From contig JAEYFO010000238.1 in NCBI GenBank assembly GCA_023402915.1, positions 1-5,134 on the forward strand: 5,134 nt of DNA, read 5' to 3'. The notes beneath the pieces were generated by a model. That model did no database searches. It was not told the DNA's origin and was given only the letters and a program-made list of their open reading frames with translations. This document shows, piece after piece, positions 1-4,943 of this stretch; the stretch's first letter is position 1; each line of letters begins with the position of its first letter. The translations under genes and the position numbers were made by a program. The DNA comes from Bacillota bacterium. Its GTDB lineage: Bacteria > Bacillota > Clostridia > Christensenellales > CALWSW01.

Positions 1-1
1 C

Positions 2-469
2 TACGGCGACGGCACGGTGCAGCACGCGGGCGTGGTGGTGGGCCTCGGGGGCTGGGCGGATCACATTTGCGCGCACGCGCCGGCGGACGGCGGCGGGCGA
101 TACGGATGCAGCCACCAGATCGATACCATCCGCAACGTTTCGGCGGTCACGGGGGCCTGTTTGATGTGCGAGCGGACGAAATTCGAACGGGCGGGCGGCT
201 TTGACGAGCGGTTCGTGCTGTGCGGGAGCGACGTGGCGCTTTGCCTGAAGCTGCTGGAGCTGGGGTATCGAAACGTGTACACGCCTTACGCCTGCCTTCG
301 GCATCTGGAGAGCGTCACCCGAAAAGACCGGCCCATCCCGGAGGGGGATTTCCGCTTCAGCCGGGAAGTGTACGCGCCGTATCTCAAAACGGGCGATCCC
401 TATTACAGCATTCATCTGGATTATCAAAGCAGGATGCCGCGGGTGCGGGCGTATGCTCGGCAGCCGTAA
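2..469 (+). CDS. Family 2 glycosyltransferase, C-terminal part (5' end outside window)
   Basis: This reading frame is open from the first complete codon (position 2) to TAA at 467-469, giving 155 residues with no true start inside the window; the GTG at 17 is an internal valine. The product transfers an activated sugar to a growing surface glycan on the cytoplasmic side of the membrane. Visible family features are the opening DGTVQHAGVVVGLGG (fragment residues 3-17), RNVSAVTGACL (44-54), GGFDERF (65-71), GSDVALCLKLLELGYRNV (75-92) and TPYACLRHLES (94-104). These match the second half of GT2 (GT-A fold) enzymes found in rhamnan and O-antigen clusters. The acidic motif reads SDVA where many relatives have NDVD, so the second aspartate is alanine. 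The next gene starts 24 nt downstream on the same strand and encodes another glycosyltransferase, so the two are probably one operon. The sugar and linkage cannot be told from this fragment. Confidence 0.9.
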   Translation, partial: YGDGTVQHAGVVVGLGGWADHICAHAPADGGGRYGCSHQIDTIRNVSAVTGACLMCERTKFERAGGFDERFVLCGSDVALCLKLLELGYRNVYTPYACLRHLESVTRKDRPIPEGDFRFSREVYAPYLKTGDPYYSIHLDYQSRMPRVRAYARQP

Positions 470-493
470 CGAGGTGCAGGGAGGGAGAAAAAC

Positions 494-1723
494 GTGTCAA
501 GAGGAAAGGACGCGCTGCGGGCGCTCCTGGGAAAGCCGGTATGCAACGACGCCTGGCGGGCGAAAGAAACCGCGCGGCAGGCGCAGCTGTTTTCCTGGTT
601 CGACTGGAACCAAAAAGACGAAGAACAGTCGGCGCGGCTGCTGACGCGCACAGCGCAGGGCGCGGGACGGATCCAGTGGCTGCTGTGCAATTTCACCCAT
701 CCCTACGGCGGGGTGTTTACGGCGCTGCGCATGGCGGATTTTCTCGAGAGCAGGGGATGGGAGAACCAGATCGTCATTTACGACAACTCAAACTTTTCCA
801 TTGCGCCGCAGTGGGACGCGATCGCGCGCTATTTTCCGAATCTTCGGCCGGAGCAGTTCTTTTTTTCGCGGCCGGAGGAGCTTCCACCCGCCCGGGCGGC
901 GGTGGCCACGTTCTGGACGAGCGCGTATGCCCTTCTGAAACTGAAACAGGCGGAAGAGAAATTCTACCTCATTCAGGATTTTGAACCGGCGTTTTACCCG
1001 GCGGGAGCGGAATATGCGCTGGCGGAAAACACCTATCGGATGCCCTTTCACCGGCTCTACAACACCCCCGGTCTGGGGGAATTCCTTTCGCACGCCTATC
1101 CGCCCGAAGCTGGCGTGCGCACGCTTTCCTTCACGCCGGCCTGTGACGAGCGGTATGCTTTCTGCCCCAAATTGCTGACGCGGCCGGTACGGGTGCTGTG
1201 CTACACCCGGCCGGATACGCCGCGAAACGCCTTTGCGCTGATGCTGGCCTTTGGCCGCGTGCTCAAGGAGCGCTATGGCGATGCAGTCCATTTGACGGCG
1301 GCAGGGGCGGGCATGACGAAGGCGCTCCGGGCGCAGTGTGCCGGCACGTTTGAAATTTCCGGCGTGCAGCCCTATGAAGCGCTGCCGGAATTTTACGGGT
1401 CGTTTCACTTTGTTGTGGCCTTCATGCTCACGAAGCATCCGTCCTATCTGCCCTTTGAGGCGATGGCCTGCGGCTGCACCGTATTGACGAATGAAAACGC
1501 CGCCAACCGCTGGCTTTTCCGCGACGGGGAAAACTGCCTGCTGGCAAAACCGGCGCTTACGCCGCTGCTCGAAGCATTTGAACGGGGCATGGAGCCGGAA
1601 ACCTACCGGCGCGTCGTGTTTGGCGGACGGGCGAGCGTGGAAGCGTTCTCGTGGGAGCGGGAACTTTCGCGGGTGGAAGAATTTTTTCGCGGAAACGGGA
1701 AAAAGCAGGAAAAACAGACTTGA
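494..1723 (+). CDS. WsaF-like glycosyltransferase (GT4 type, putative rhamnosyltransferase)
   Basis: The complete gene encodes 409 residues. The GTG start at 494 is preceded by a purine-rich GGGAGGGAG Shine-Dalgarno stretch about 6 nt upstream. The protein has two halves, as in GT-B enzymes. The N-terminal half contains FTHPYGGVFTALRMADFL (67-84) and the diagnostic block YLIQDFEPAFYPAGAEYA (158-175), followed by LAENTYR. The C-terminal half contains LCYTRPDTPRNAF (235-247) and a donor-site-like segment TKHPSYLPFEAMACGC (313-328), with E322 in the place of the usual glutamate after the HPSY motif. These blocks resemble WsaF, the beta-1,2 rhamnosyltransferase of Geobacillus S-layer glycan synthesis, and its relatives in rhamnose-rich polysaccharide clusters. 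Rhamnose as the donor sugar is therefore inference from the family. There is no signal peptide or membrane segment, so it is cytoplasmic. The upstream GT2 gene fits a shared pathway. The tail (residues 398-409) is lysine- and glutamine-rich and looks disordered. Its TGA stop lies inside the -35 box of the tRNA promoter. Confidence 0.88.
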   Translation: MSRGKDALRALLGKPVCNDAWRAKETARQAQLFSWFDWNQKDEEQSARLLTRTAQGAGRIQWLLCNFTHPYGGVFTALRMADFLESRGWENQIVIYDNSNFSIAPQWDAIARYFPNLRPEQFFFSRPEELPPARAAVATFWTSAYALLKLKQAEEKFYLIQDFEPAFYPAGAEYALAENTYRMPFHRLYNTPGLGEFLSHAYPPEAGVRTLSFTPACDERYAFCPKLLTRPVRVLCYTRPDTPRNAFALMLAFGRVLKERYGDAVHLTAAGAGMTKALRAQCAGTFEISGVQPYEALPEFYGSFHFVVAFMLTKHPSYLPFEAMACGCTVLTNENAANRWLFRDGENCLLAKPALTPLLEAFERGMEPETYRRVVFGGRASVEAFSWERELSRVEEFFRGNGKKQEKQT

Positions 1724-1747
1724 CTTTTTTCTTGGAATCTGTATAAT
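1720..1747 (+). promoter_or_regulatory. Sigma-70-type promoter of the tRNA-Glu gene
   Basis: The -35 box is TTGACT (1720-1725) and the -10 box is a perfect TATAAT (1742-1747), separated by 16 nt that are rich in T just after the -35 box. Transcription would start near 1754, giving a precursor leader of about 36 nt before the tRNA at 1790. The -35 box includes the TGA stop codon (1721-1723) of the upstream glycosyltransferase gene, so the tRNA has its own strong promoter with no spare intergenic space. Confidence 0.85.
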
Positions 1748-1789
1748 ATTTATTGTTGGCGCGTGAGACGTAGGCGTCAGCAAGGATGT

Positions 1790-1865
1790 GCCCGGTTCGT
1801 CTAGTGGCCCAGGACATCGCCCTCTCACGGCGAAGACAGGGGTTCGACTCCCCTACCGGGTGCCA
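1790..1865 (+). tRNA. tRNA-Glu (anticodon CUC), CCA encoded
   Basis: The full cloverleaf can be drawn by hand. The acceptor stem pairs 1790-1796 with 1855-1861, the D stem pairs GTCT (1799-1802) with GGAC (1812-1815), the anticodon stem pairs TCGCC (1817-1821) with GGCGA (1829-1833), and the T stem pairs AGGGG (1838-1842) with CCCCT (1850-1854) around a TTCGACT loop. The anticodon loop CTCTCAC places CTC at 1824-1826, which reads GAG (glutamate). The discriminator is G1862 and the CCA end (1863-1865) is encoded. The sequence closely follows the bacterial tRNA-Glu pattern. The first acceptor pair is a G-U wobble (G1790 with T1861). The gene stands alone between its own promoter and terminator. 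Confidence 0.96.
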
Positions 1866-1868
1866 TGC

Positions 1869-1904
1869 AAAAACGCAAAGTAGCTTGCTTTGCGTTTTTT
1901 TTTT
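1869..1904 (+). terminator. Intrinsic terminator of the tRNA-Glu gene (also usable from the other strand)
   Basis: The core stem ACGCAAAG (1873-1880) pairs with CTTTGCGT (1888-1895) around a 7-nt loop. The flanking As at 1869-1872 extend it against the start of a run of ten T (1895-1904). It begins 4 nt after the tRNA CCA end. On the minus strand the same hairpin is followed by TTTTT (1873-1869), so it can also act as a second stop for transcripts coming from the convergent peptidase gene. Confidence 0.92.
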
Positions 1905-1915
1905 GTAAAGTGAAA

Positions 1916-1943
1916 ACGGACGGAACCCAGCGGTTCCGCCCGT
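1916..1943 (-). terminator. Intrinsic terminator of the peptidase gene
   Basis: On the plus strand ACGG-A-CGGAACC (1916-1927) pairs with GGTTCCG-C-CCGT (1932-1943) around the 4-nt loop CAGC, with one A-C mismatch in an 11-bp stem. It lies 20 nt beyond the stop codon of the minus-strand peptidase gene and is followed on that strand by a short TTTTC tract. On the plus strand it is followed by CATTTTTGTTTT, so it could also catch leftover tRNA transcription. It forms a back-to-back pair with the tRNA terminator. Confidence 0.8.
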
Positions 1944-1963
1944 CATTTTTGTTTTGGAAAGAA

Positions 1964-3274
1964 TCAGTAGGCGATGTGGCGGTTCTTGCCCATCCGGTCG
2001 TTCCAGTAGGCCCACGCCTTCTGGTATTCCATATCGCCGCGGGGATGCTCTTCGGCGGTGCGGGCGATCTCGACCCACTTGTCGATAAAGGCCTTTTCTT
2101 CTTTGGCCACTTCTTCGCAGAACGCCTTGCGGGTCGCGGCGTCCTTGCCTTCAACGGCGGCGCAGCGGGTCAGCCAATCGGCTTCGAGCGCCTTGAGTTC
2201 CTTGCGGTAAGCCGCTTCATCCAGCTTGCCGGCCACCATGGCGCGGTTGATCTGCTCGCGGTACAGCCAGGAATCCATGGCTTCTTCCTGCTTGTCGTAG
2301 GGGAAAACCAGCTCGTCTGCATAGGCGTCAAACCAGAAGGGCTTGAAGGGCGCGATGCAGGGGAGGGACATGCCGGTGCCCCAGTAGGTGGACCTGCCGT
2401 CCGGGCGGATCTCGGCGATCAGGCTGGCGGTGGACTGGCAGGTGCTGCCCGTTCCGGCGTGCATGCAGGGCATGTTGCAGGCAAAGGGCTCCCAGGGCTG
2501 ATAGCTGTTGTGATTGCGAAGCGCCGCCATCATGGTTTCGACCGTGATGTCGCCTTCGTCGCTGCGCATGGTGCGGGCGGTGCAGCTGGAGCGGAGCACG
2601 CCGCCGAATTCCACGCTCTGATCGAGATAGGTGCTCGAGAAGCAGAAATCCTTCTCGCTTTCGCACCAGCCCTGCTCAATGGCGTGCTCGATCGTGCCGG
2701 GACGGATGCGCTCGTACTTCGTCACGCTCATGACGTTGGAGATGGAGCGGATGTCCTCGACCTTTTCCAGCGCCCAGTACGGGCCGGAGGTCTCGAGAAT
2801 GTAGGCACAGGTGGGATCGGTCACCAGGAAGGTGTTGTGATACAGGAACGTGCCGTCAAAGGCGCAGTTGCCGCCCTGGCCGTAGGTTTCGAGCATCTCG
2901 ATGATGACGTTGACCGCTTCTTCGGCGGTTTTGCCGCGTTCGAGGCCGATGCGGAGCATGTCCATGCCCAGCAGCGCATCGCCGCCATAGGGCATTTTCG
3001 TCCAGATGGCTTCGTTGCCGATGACCACGCCGTATTCGTTGATGCCCATTTCACCGCCCCAGATCCAGGAGGGCTTGCTCAAAATGAGCGCGTTGGTGTG
3101 CGCGGCCTGGTCGATCTCGATGTAGGTGCATTTGACCTTGCTGCCGGGCGCATGGTCTGCTGCGGGAATATGGACGTAATACTGTGGTTCGTTGGGGTCG
3201 CGGTCGCTGTTTTTGGCAAAGAGGTTATAGCCGCTCTTCGTGAAACGGCCCAGAGCTACCATGGTATCGCACAT
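1964..3274 (-). CDS. Secernin-like peptidase family C69 protein (putative dipeptidase)
   Basis: The gene encodes 436 residues in the N-terminal-nucleophile (Ntn) hydrolase fold. The start is ATG at 3274-3272, fixed by AGGAGG at 3289-3284 and by the family rule that the catalytic cysteine follows Met1; the protein begins MCDTMVALGR. Removal of Met would expose Cys2 as the nucleophile. Further family blocks are LFAKNSDRDPNEPQYY (18-33), the PAADHAPGSKVKCTYI stretch (37-52), WIWGGEMGINEYGVVIGNEA (70-89) and HAGTGSTCQSTASLIAEI (272-289). The GGEMGINEYGV and KNSDR blocks match animal secernins and bacterial C69 proteins more closely than the lactobacillal PepD dipeptidases. The charged C-terminal part (about 345-425) is probably helical. 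No signal peptide is visible, so a cytoplasmic enzyme is likely. Known relatives cleave dipeptides, but the substrate here is not determined. It appears monocistronic, with its own terminator and an AT-rich upstream region. Confidence 0.92.
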   Translation of the reverse strand: MCDTMVALGRFTKSGYNLFAKNSDRDPNEPQYYVHIPAADHAPGSKVKCTYIEIDQAAHTNALILSKPSWIWGGEMGINEYGVVIGNEAIWTKMPYGGDALLGMDMLRIGLERGKTAEEAVNVIIEMLETYGQGGNCAFDGTFLYHNTFLVTDPTCAYILETSGPYWALEKVEDIRSISNVMSVTKYERIRPGTIEHAIEQGWCESEKDFCFSSTYLDQSVEFGGVLRSSCTARTMRSDEGDITVETMMAALRNHNSYQPWEPFACNMPCMHAGTGSTCQSTASLIAEIRPDGRSTYWGTGMSLPCIAPFKPFWFDAYADELVFPYDKQEEAMDSWLYREQINRAMVAGKLDEAAYRKELKALEADWLTRCAAVEGKDAATRKAFCEEVAKEEKAFIDKWVEIARTAEEHPRGDMEYQKAWAYWNDRMGKNRHIAY

Positions 3275-3283
3275 GAATGAATT

Positions 3284-3289
3284 CCTCCT
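3284..3289 (-). promoter_or_regulatory. Shine-Dalgarno site that sets the peptidase start
   Basis: A perfect AGGAGG lies 9 nt before the ATG at 3274-3272. It decides against the longer open frame that runs to 3400, whose extra N-terminus would place the catalytic cysteine internally. Confidence 0.9.
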
Positions 3290-3355
3290 GTCTGTGAGAT
3301 GTTTGAAAAGAACCGCAGAAATGGAAATGAGAAAAGTGTAAAATGCTACAACAAA

Positions 3356-3391
3356 AGTATAATATAATTTTCTGTCAATTACATTGTGCAA
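3356..3391 (-). promoter_or_regulatory. Probable promoter region of the peptidase gene (boxes uncertain)
   Basis: On the minus strand TTGCACAAT (3391-3383) is followed by an AT-rich run containing TATATT (3366-3361) and TATACT (3361-3356). Pairing TGCACA (3390-3385) with TATATT gives 18-nt spacing, but both boxes are imperfect. A perfect TTGACA (3378-3373) is nearby but too close to TATACT (11 nt). The low-GC island between the peptidase start and 3480 is where the promoter must lie; the exact boxes are not settled from sequence. Confidence 0.4.
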
Positions 3392-3414
3392 ACGACGCAA
3401 AATTTGAGAGATGT

Positions 3415-3432
3415 ATTGTTGAAATGAACAAT
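3415..3432. repeat. Short perfect inverted repeat in the AT-rich island (possible operator)
   Basis: ATTGTT (3415-3420) and AACAAT (3427-3432) form a perfect 6-bp inverted repeat around GAAATG. A third ATTGTT occurs at 3451-3456. It lies upstream of the likely peptidase promoter. The size would suit a dimeric regulator, but short AT-rich repeats arise easily by chance in such DNA. Confidence 0.3.
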
Positions 3433-3483
3433 GAGAGACAAAAATATACTATTGTTTGATAAAATGAGAAAGATTTGAGACGT

Positions 3484-3546
3484 GCGCCCTGAATTCCGGA
3501 AAATAACGGGCGCGCTGAGCGCATTTTGCTGGAAGCTGCGCCAGCG
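3484..3546. other. Two adjacent GC-rich hairpins in the intergenic region, function unknown
   Basis: The gene-free stretch 3275-3625 holds the AT-rich island and then this block. Hairpin A pairs GCGCCC (3484-3489) with GGGCGC (3508-3513) across 18 nt that include the palindrome TTCCGGAA (3494-3501). Hairpin B pairs CGCTG-A-GCGCA (3513-3523) with TGCGCCAGCG (3537-3546): ten base pairs with one bulged A and a 13-nt loop. The plus strand after B reads TTCTCC, a poor U-tract, so it is not a standard terminator. It ends only 8 nt before the -35 box of the small membrane protein gene. It could be a terminator for an unseen transcript, part of a small RNA, or a protein-binding site. Confidence 0.45.
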
Positions 3547-3554
3547 TTCTCCGA

Positions 3555-3584
3555 TTGAACCGGCATACATGCGGCTGTTACAAT
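3555..3584 (+). promoter_or_regulatory. Extended -10 promoter of the small membrane protein gene
   Basis: TTGAAC (3555-3560) and TACAAT (3579-3584) are spaced 18 nt apart, with a TG at 3576-3577 making an extended -10 (TGTTACAAT). Transcription would start near 3591, leaving a leader of about 35 nt before the ATG at 3626. The position and spacing support the small downstream reading frame as a real gene. Confidence 0.65.
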
Positions 3585-3625
3585 CCGATTGTCCGCAAAA
3601 CCCGGCGGGCGAAAGGAGAAGGAAT

Positions 3626-3796
3626 ATGACGGCGTTGATGATCCTGTATGCGGCGGCCATCCCCCTCGTGCCGTGGTGGGGCATGGAATACTTCAAAAAA
3701 CGGCAGGAGCAGGGCAAACGGCTCGTGTGCATGGGCCTGTTTGTGATGCAGCTTTTTCTTAGCGGGGCGGCGGTGTATCTGCGCTTCTTTTCATGA
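3626..3796 (+). CDS. Small two-helix membrane protein, unknown function
   Basis: The frame encodes 56 residues, begins at ATG 3626 and ends with TGA at 3794-3796. AGGAG (3614-3618) lies 7 nt upstream and a promoter about 40 nt upstream. The protein has two hydrophobic segments, residues about 3-18 (LMILYAAAIPLVPWW is the core) and about 33-52 (LVCMGLFVMQLFLSGAAVYL), joined by a charged hinge EYFKKRQEQGKR (21-32). By the positive-inside rule the hinge should be cytoplasmic, giving a helical hairpin in the membrane. I do not recognise the family. An in-frame GTG at 3482 would add 48 residues, but that part looks non-coding, lies mostly upstream of the promoter and has no ribosome site. The gene is isolated: divergent from the peptidase and convergent with the ECF operon. 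Confidence 0.68.
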   Translation: MTALMILYAAAIPLVPWWGMEYFKKRQEQGKRLVCMGLFVMQLFLSGAAVYLRFFS

Positions 3797-3807
3797 AAAA
3801 GATTCAA

Positions 3808-3851
3808 GCCGCGCCGCAAGCGTTGCAGTGTTGAAAAAGAAATAGCGCGGC
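3808..3851. repeat. Nested inverted repeat after the small membrane protein gene
   Basis: GCCGCGC (3808-3814) pairs with GCGCGGC (3845-3851) across 30 nt, and GCAA-GCG-TTGC (3816-3826) forms a small inner hairpin. It starts 11 nt after the stop codon of the small gene. No T-run follows on either strand, so it is at best a weak or Rho-assisted 3' end, or an mRNA-stabilising structure. Confidence 0.35.
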
Positions 3852-3866
3852 ATTCACAAACAACGC

Positions 3867-3898
3867 AAAACTCCCCCGGCAGAAGCACCGGGGGAGTT
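3867..3898 (-). terminator. Intrinsic terminator of the ECF S / DUF1893 operon
   Basis: AACTCCCCCGG (3869-3879) pairs with CCGGGGGAGTT (3888-3898), a perfect 11-bp stem around an 8-nt loop. On the minus strand the stem runs into TTTT (3870-3867) and then a T-rich stretch GCGTTGTTTG. It lies 38 nt past the stop codon of the DUF1893 gene. On the plus strand the stem is followed by CCTGTAAAA, which lacks a T-run, so it serves mainly the minus-strand operon. Confidence 0.88.
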
Positions 3899-3936
3899 CC
3901 TGTAAAAAAGAAAAGTTGTGCGGGGCAGAACGCGCC

Positions 3937-4374
3937 TCAGCGCGCGGCCTGCTTTTGCTGCATGAGGCGGATGGCCTCGCGGATGCAGCCAAGCGCCTCT
4001 TCCGGCGTGGCGGCGGAACGGACAGCCGCTTCCATGGGGCAGGGGCCGGTGCCGCTGCGGTTTTGGATGCCTTCCACCAGCTGGCCGCAGTATGCGCCGA
4101 TGCCGTGCTGCTCGAGGAGTACCTTTGCCGCCCGGCTCATGACGGGGGCATACACCTCCCCCGCGCCCAGCAGGACATACAGGAACGCCGGGGCTTTCCC
4201 AACGACCTTGTCCGCTGCGGAAAAACCGGCGGGCAGAGCGTCCGCGCCCAGCTTGGCAAGGAGGGGACGAAGCCCGCGCTCGCTGCACTGTTCAAGCTGG
4301 CCGCCGAACGCGAACACGCAGGTGCAGCCGCTTTCTTCAAGGAGCGCTTTGGCCTTTTCGGTGTTACTGTTCAT
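3937..4374 (-). CDS. DUF1893 (TM1506-like) protein
   Basis: The gene encodes 145 residues, starting at ATG 4374-4372 and ending with TGA at 3939-3937. It matches the DUF1893 family, whose structural member TM1506 of Thermotoga has a cytidine-deaminase-like fold; no reaction has been established for the family to my knowledge. Conserved blocks are SERGLRPLL (31-39), GFSAADKVVGKAPAFLYVLL (50-69), GEVYAPVMSRAA (72-83) and NRSGTGPCPMEAAV (105-118). D55, K56, K60 and the GTGxCPME motif with C112 and E115 are the best candidates for an active or binding site. The protein is soluble, without signal or membrane segments, and full length for the family. Its start overlaps the end of the ECF S gene by 11 nt, and the only GGAG (4391-4388) lies 13 nt upstream, so translation is probably coupled. 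The pairing suggests it handles or senses the transported compound; that is inference. Confidence 0.88.
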   Translation of the reverse strand: MNSNTEKAKALLEESGCTCVFAFGGQLEQCSERGLRPLLAKLGADALPAGFSAADKVVGKAPAFLYVLLGAGEVYAPVMSRAAKVLLEQHGIGAYCGQLVEGIQNRSGTGPCPMEAAVRSAATPEEALGCIREAIRLMQQKQAAR

Positions 4375-4927
4375 TGGCGGCGCGATGCTCCACGCGATAG
4401 ACGATCAGCGGGATCAGCGCCCACTGCAGCGCGATGCCGAACACGCCGGCCGCGATGCTCGTCCAGATCACAGACACGGGGATTCCGGCGCCGCCGAAAG
4501 CATAAGCAGCCAGCAGGATGGCCGCGGCGCGCACCACACGGCCGCCCAGCTGCGCAAGGAGCACCTTGAAAAACACAGGCAGTTTTGCTTCGCGCAGAAG
4601 CCCTGCAAACAGGCCGTAGGCGCAAAGCTCGATCATCATGAAGGGCAGCATGGCCGCGCGGGGCATGGCCGTCAGGCCAAAGCTGATGGCGGGGGAGAGC
4701 AGACCGGCGGCAGCGCCGGCATACGGGCCGGCCAACAGGCCGACGAGCAGGATGGGCAGATGCATCGGCAGGAAGGTTTCGCCCAGCGCCGTGCCCAGGC
4801 CGGAGAGCGCGCCGAGCATGTGGAAGATTTGGGGCAGCGCCACAGCGCCAACAACGGCGGCCAGCGCGGCAAGGGTCTGCGTTTTGACAGACAGGCGGGG
4901 CTTGGCGGAAACAGTTGTGTTTGTCAT
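4364..4927 (-). CDS. ECF transporter S component (substrate-binding membrane subunit)
   Basis: The gene encodes 187 residues and starts at ATG 4927-4925, with AAAGGAG (4943-4937) 9 nt upstream. About six hydrophobic segments are visible: roughly 18-39, 52-68, 70-87, 93-111, 120-144 and 150-178. This number and length are usual for S components of energy-coupling factor transporters, which bind a vitamin or other micronutrient and work with a shared EcfT and two EcfA ATPases encoded elsewhere. Useful motifs are LPQIFHMLG (31-39), FLPMHLPILLVGLLAGPYAG (52-71), SPAISFGLTAMP (78-89) and LPFMMIELCAYGLFAGLL (94-111). The PMH and IEL blocks place it in the broad ECF_trnsprt family, but I cannot assign a substrate. 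Alanines in helices 1 and 3 could supply the usual contacts to EcfT, though this is not a clear AxxxA motif. The downstream DUF1893 gene overlaps its last codons. A longer in-frame start at 5074 is unlikely because it overlaps the promoter. Confidence 0.88.
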   Translation of the reverse strand: MTNTTVSAKPRLSVKTQTLAALAAVVGAVALPQIFHMLGALSGLGTALGETFLPMHLPILLVGLLAGPYAGAAAGLLSPAISFGLTAMPRAAMLPFMMIELCAYGLFAGLLREAKLPVFFKVLLAQLGGRVVRAAAILLAAYAFGGAGIPVSVIWTSIAAGVFGIALQWALIPLIVYRVEHRAANEQ

Positions 4928-4936
4928 GAGAAAAAA

Positions 4937-4943
4937 CTCCTTT
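4937..4943 (-). promoter_or_regulatory. Shine-Dalgarno site that sets the ECF S start
   Basis: AAAGGAG (4943-4937) stands 9 nt before the ATG at 4927-4925. It is the only good ribosome site in the leader, and it supports this start over in-frame ATGs at 5011 and 5074. The nucleotides directly 5' of it (TTGCCC, 4950-4945) can pair with an upstream GGGCAA. Confidence 0.85.

Noticed and set aside
788..1828. Minus-strand open frame (346 codons) opposite the WsaF-like gene
   Set aside because: It is arginine- and proline-rich shadow sequence, has no ribosome site and runs through the tRNA gene.
1865..3280. Long plus-strand open frame (471 codons) opposite the peptidase gene
   Set aside because: It is the antisense shadow of a clear C69 gene in GC-rich DNA. 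It is alanine/glycine-rich with no recognisable domain, and begins at the tRNA 3' end with no ribosome site.
3356..3378. Perfect TTGACA (3378-3373) together with TATACT (3361-3356) as the peptidase promoter
   Set aside because: The spacer is only 11 nt, too short for a sigma-70 promoter, and no good -10 box lies 16-18 nt from the TTGACA.
3275..3400. Possible 42-residue N-terminal extension of the peptidase, including a hydrophobic stretch that looks like a signal anchor
   Set aside because: It lies in the AT-rich promoter region. The perfect AGGAGG and the family requirement for cysteine right after Met place the start at 3274.
3482..3625. GTG-initiated extension of the small membrane protein (to 104 residues)
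   Set aside because: The extension spans the hairpins and the promoter, has no ribosome site and no protein-like pattern, while ATG 3626 has a good AGGAG.
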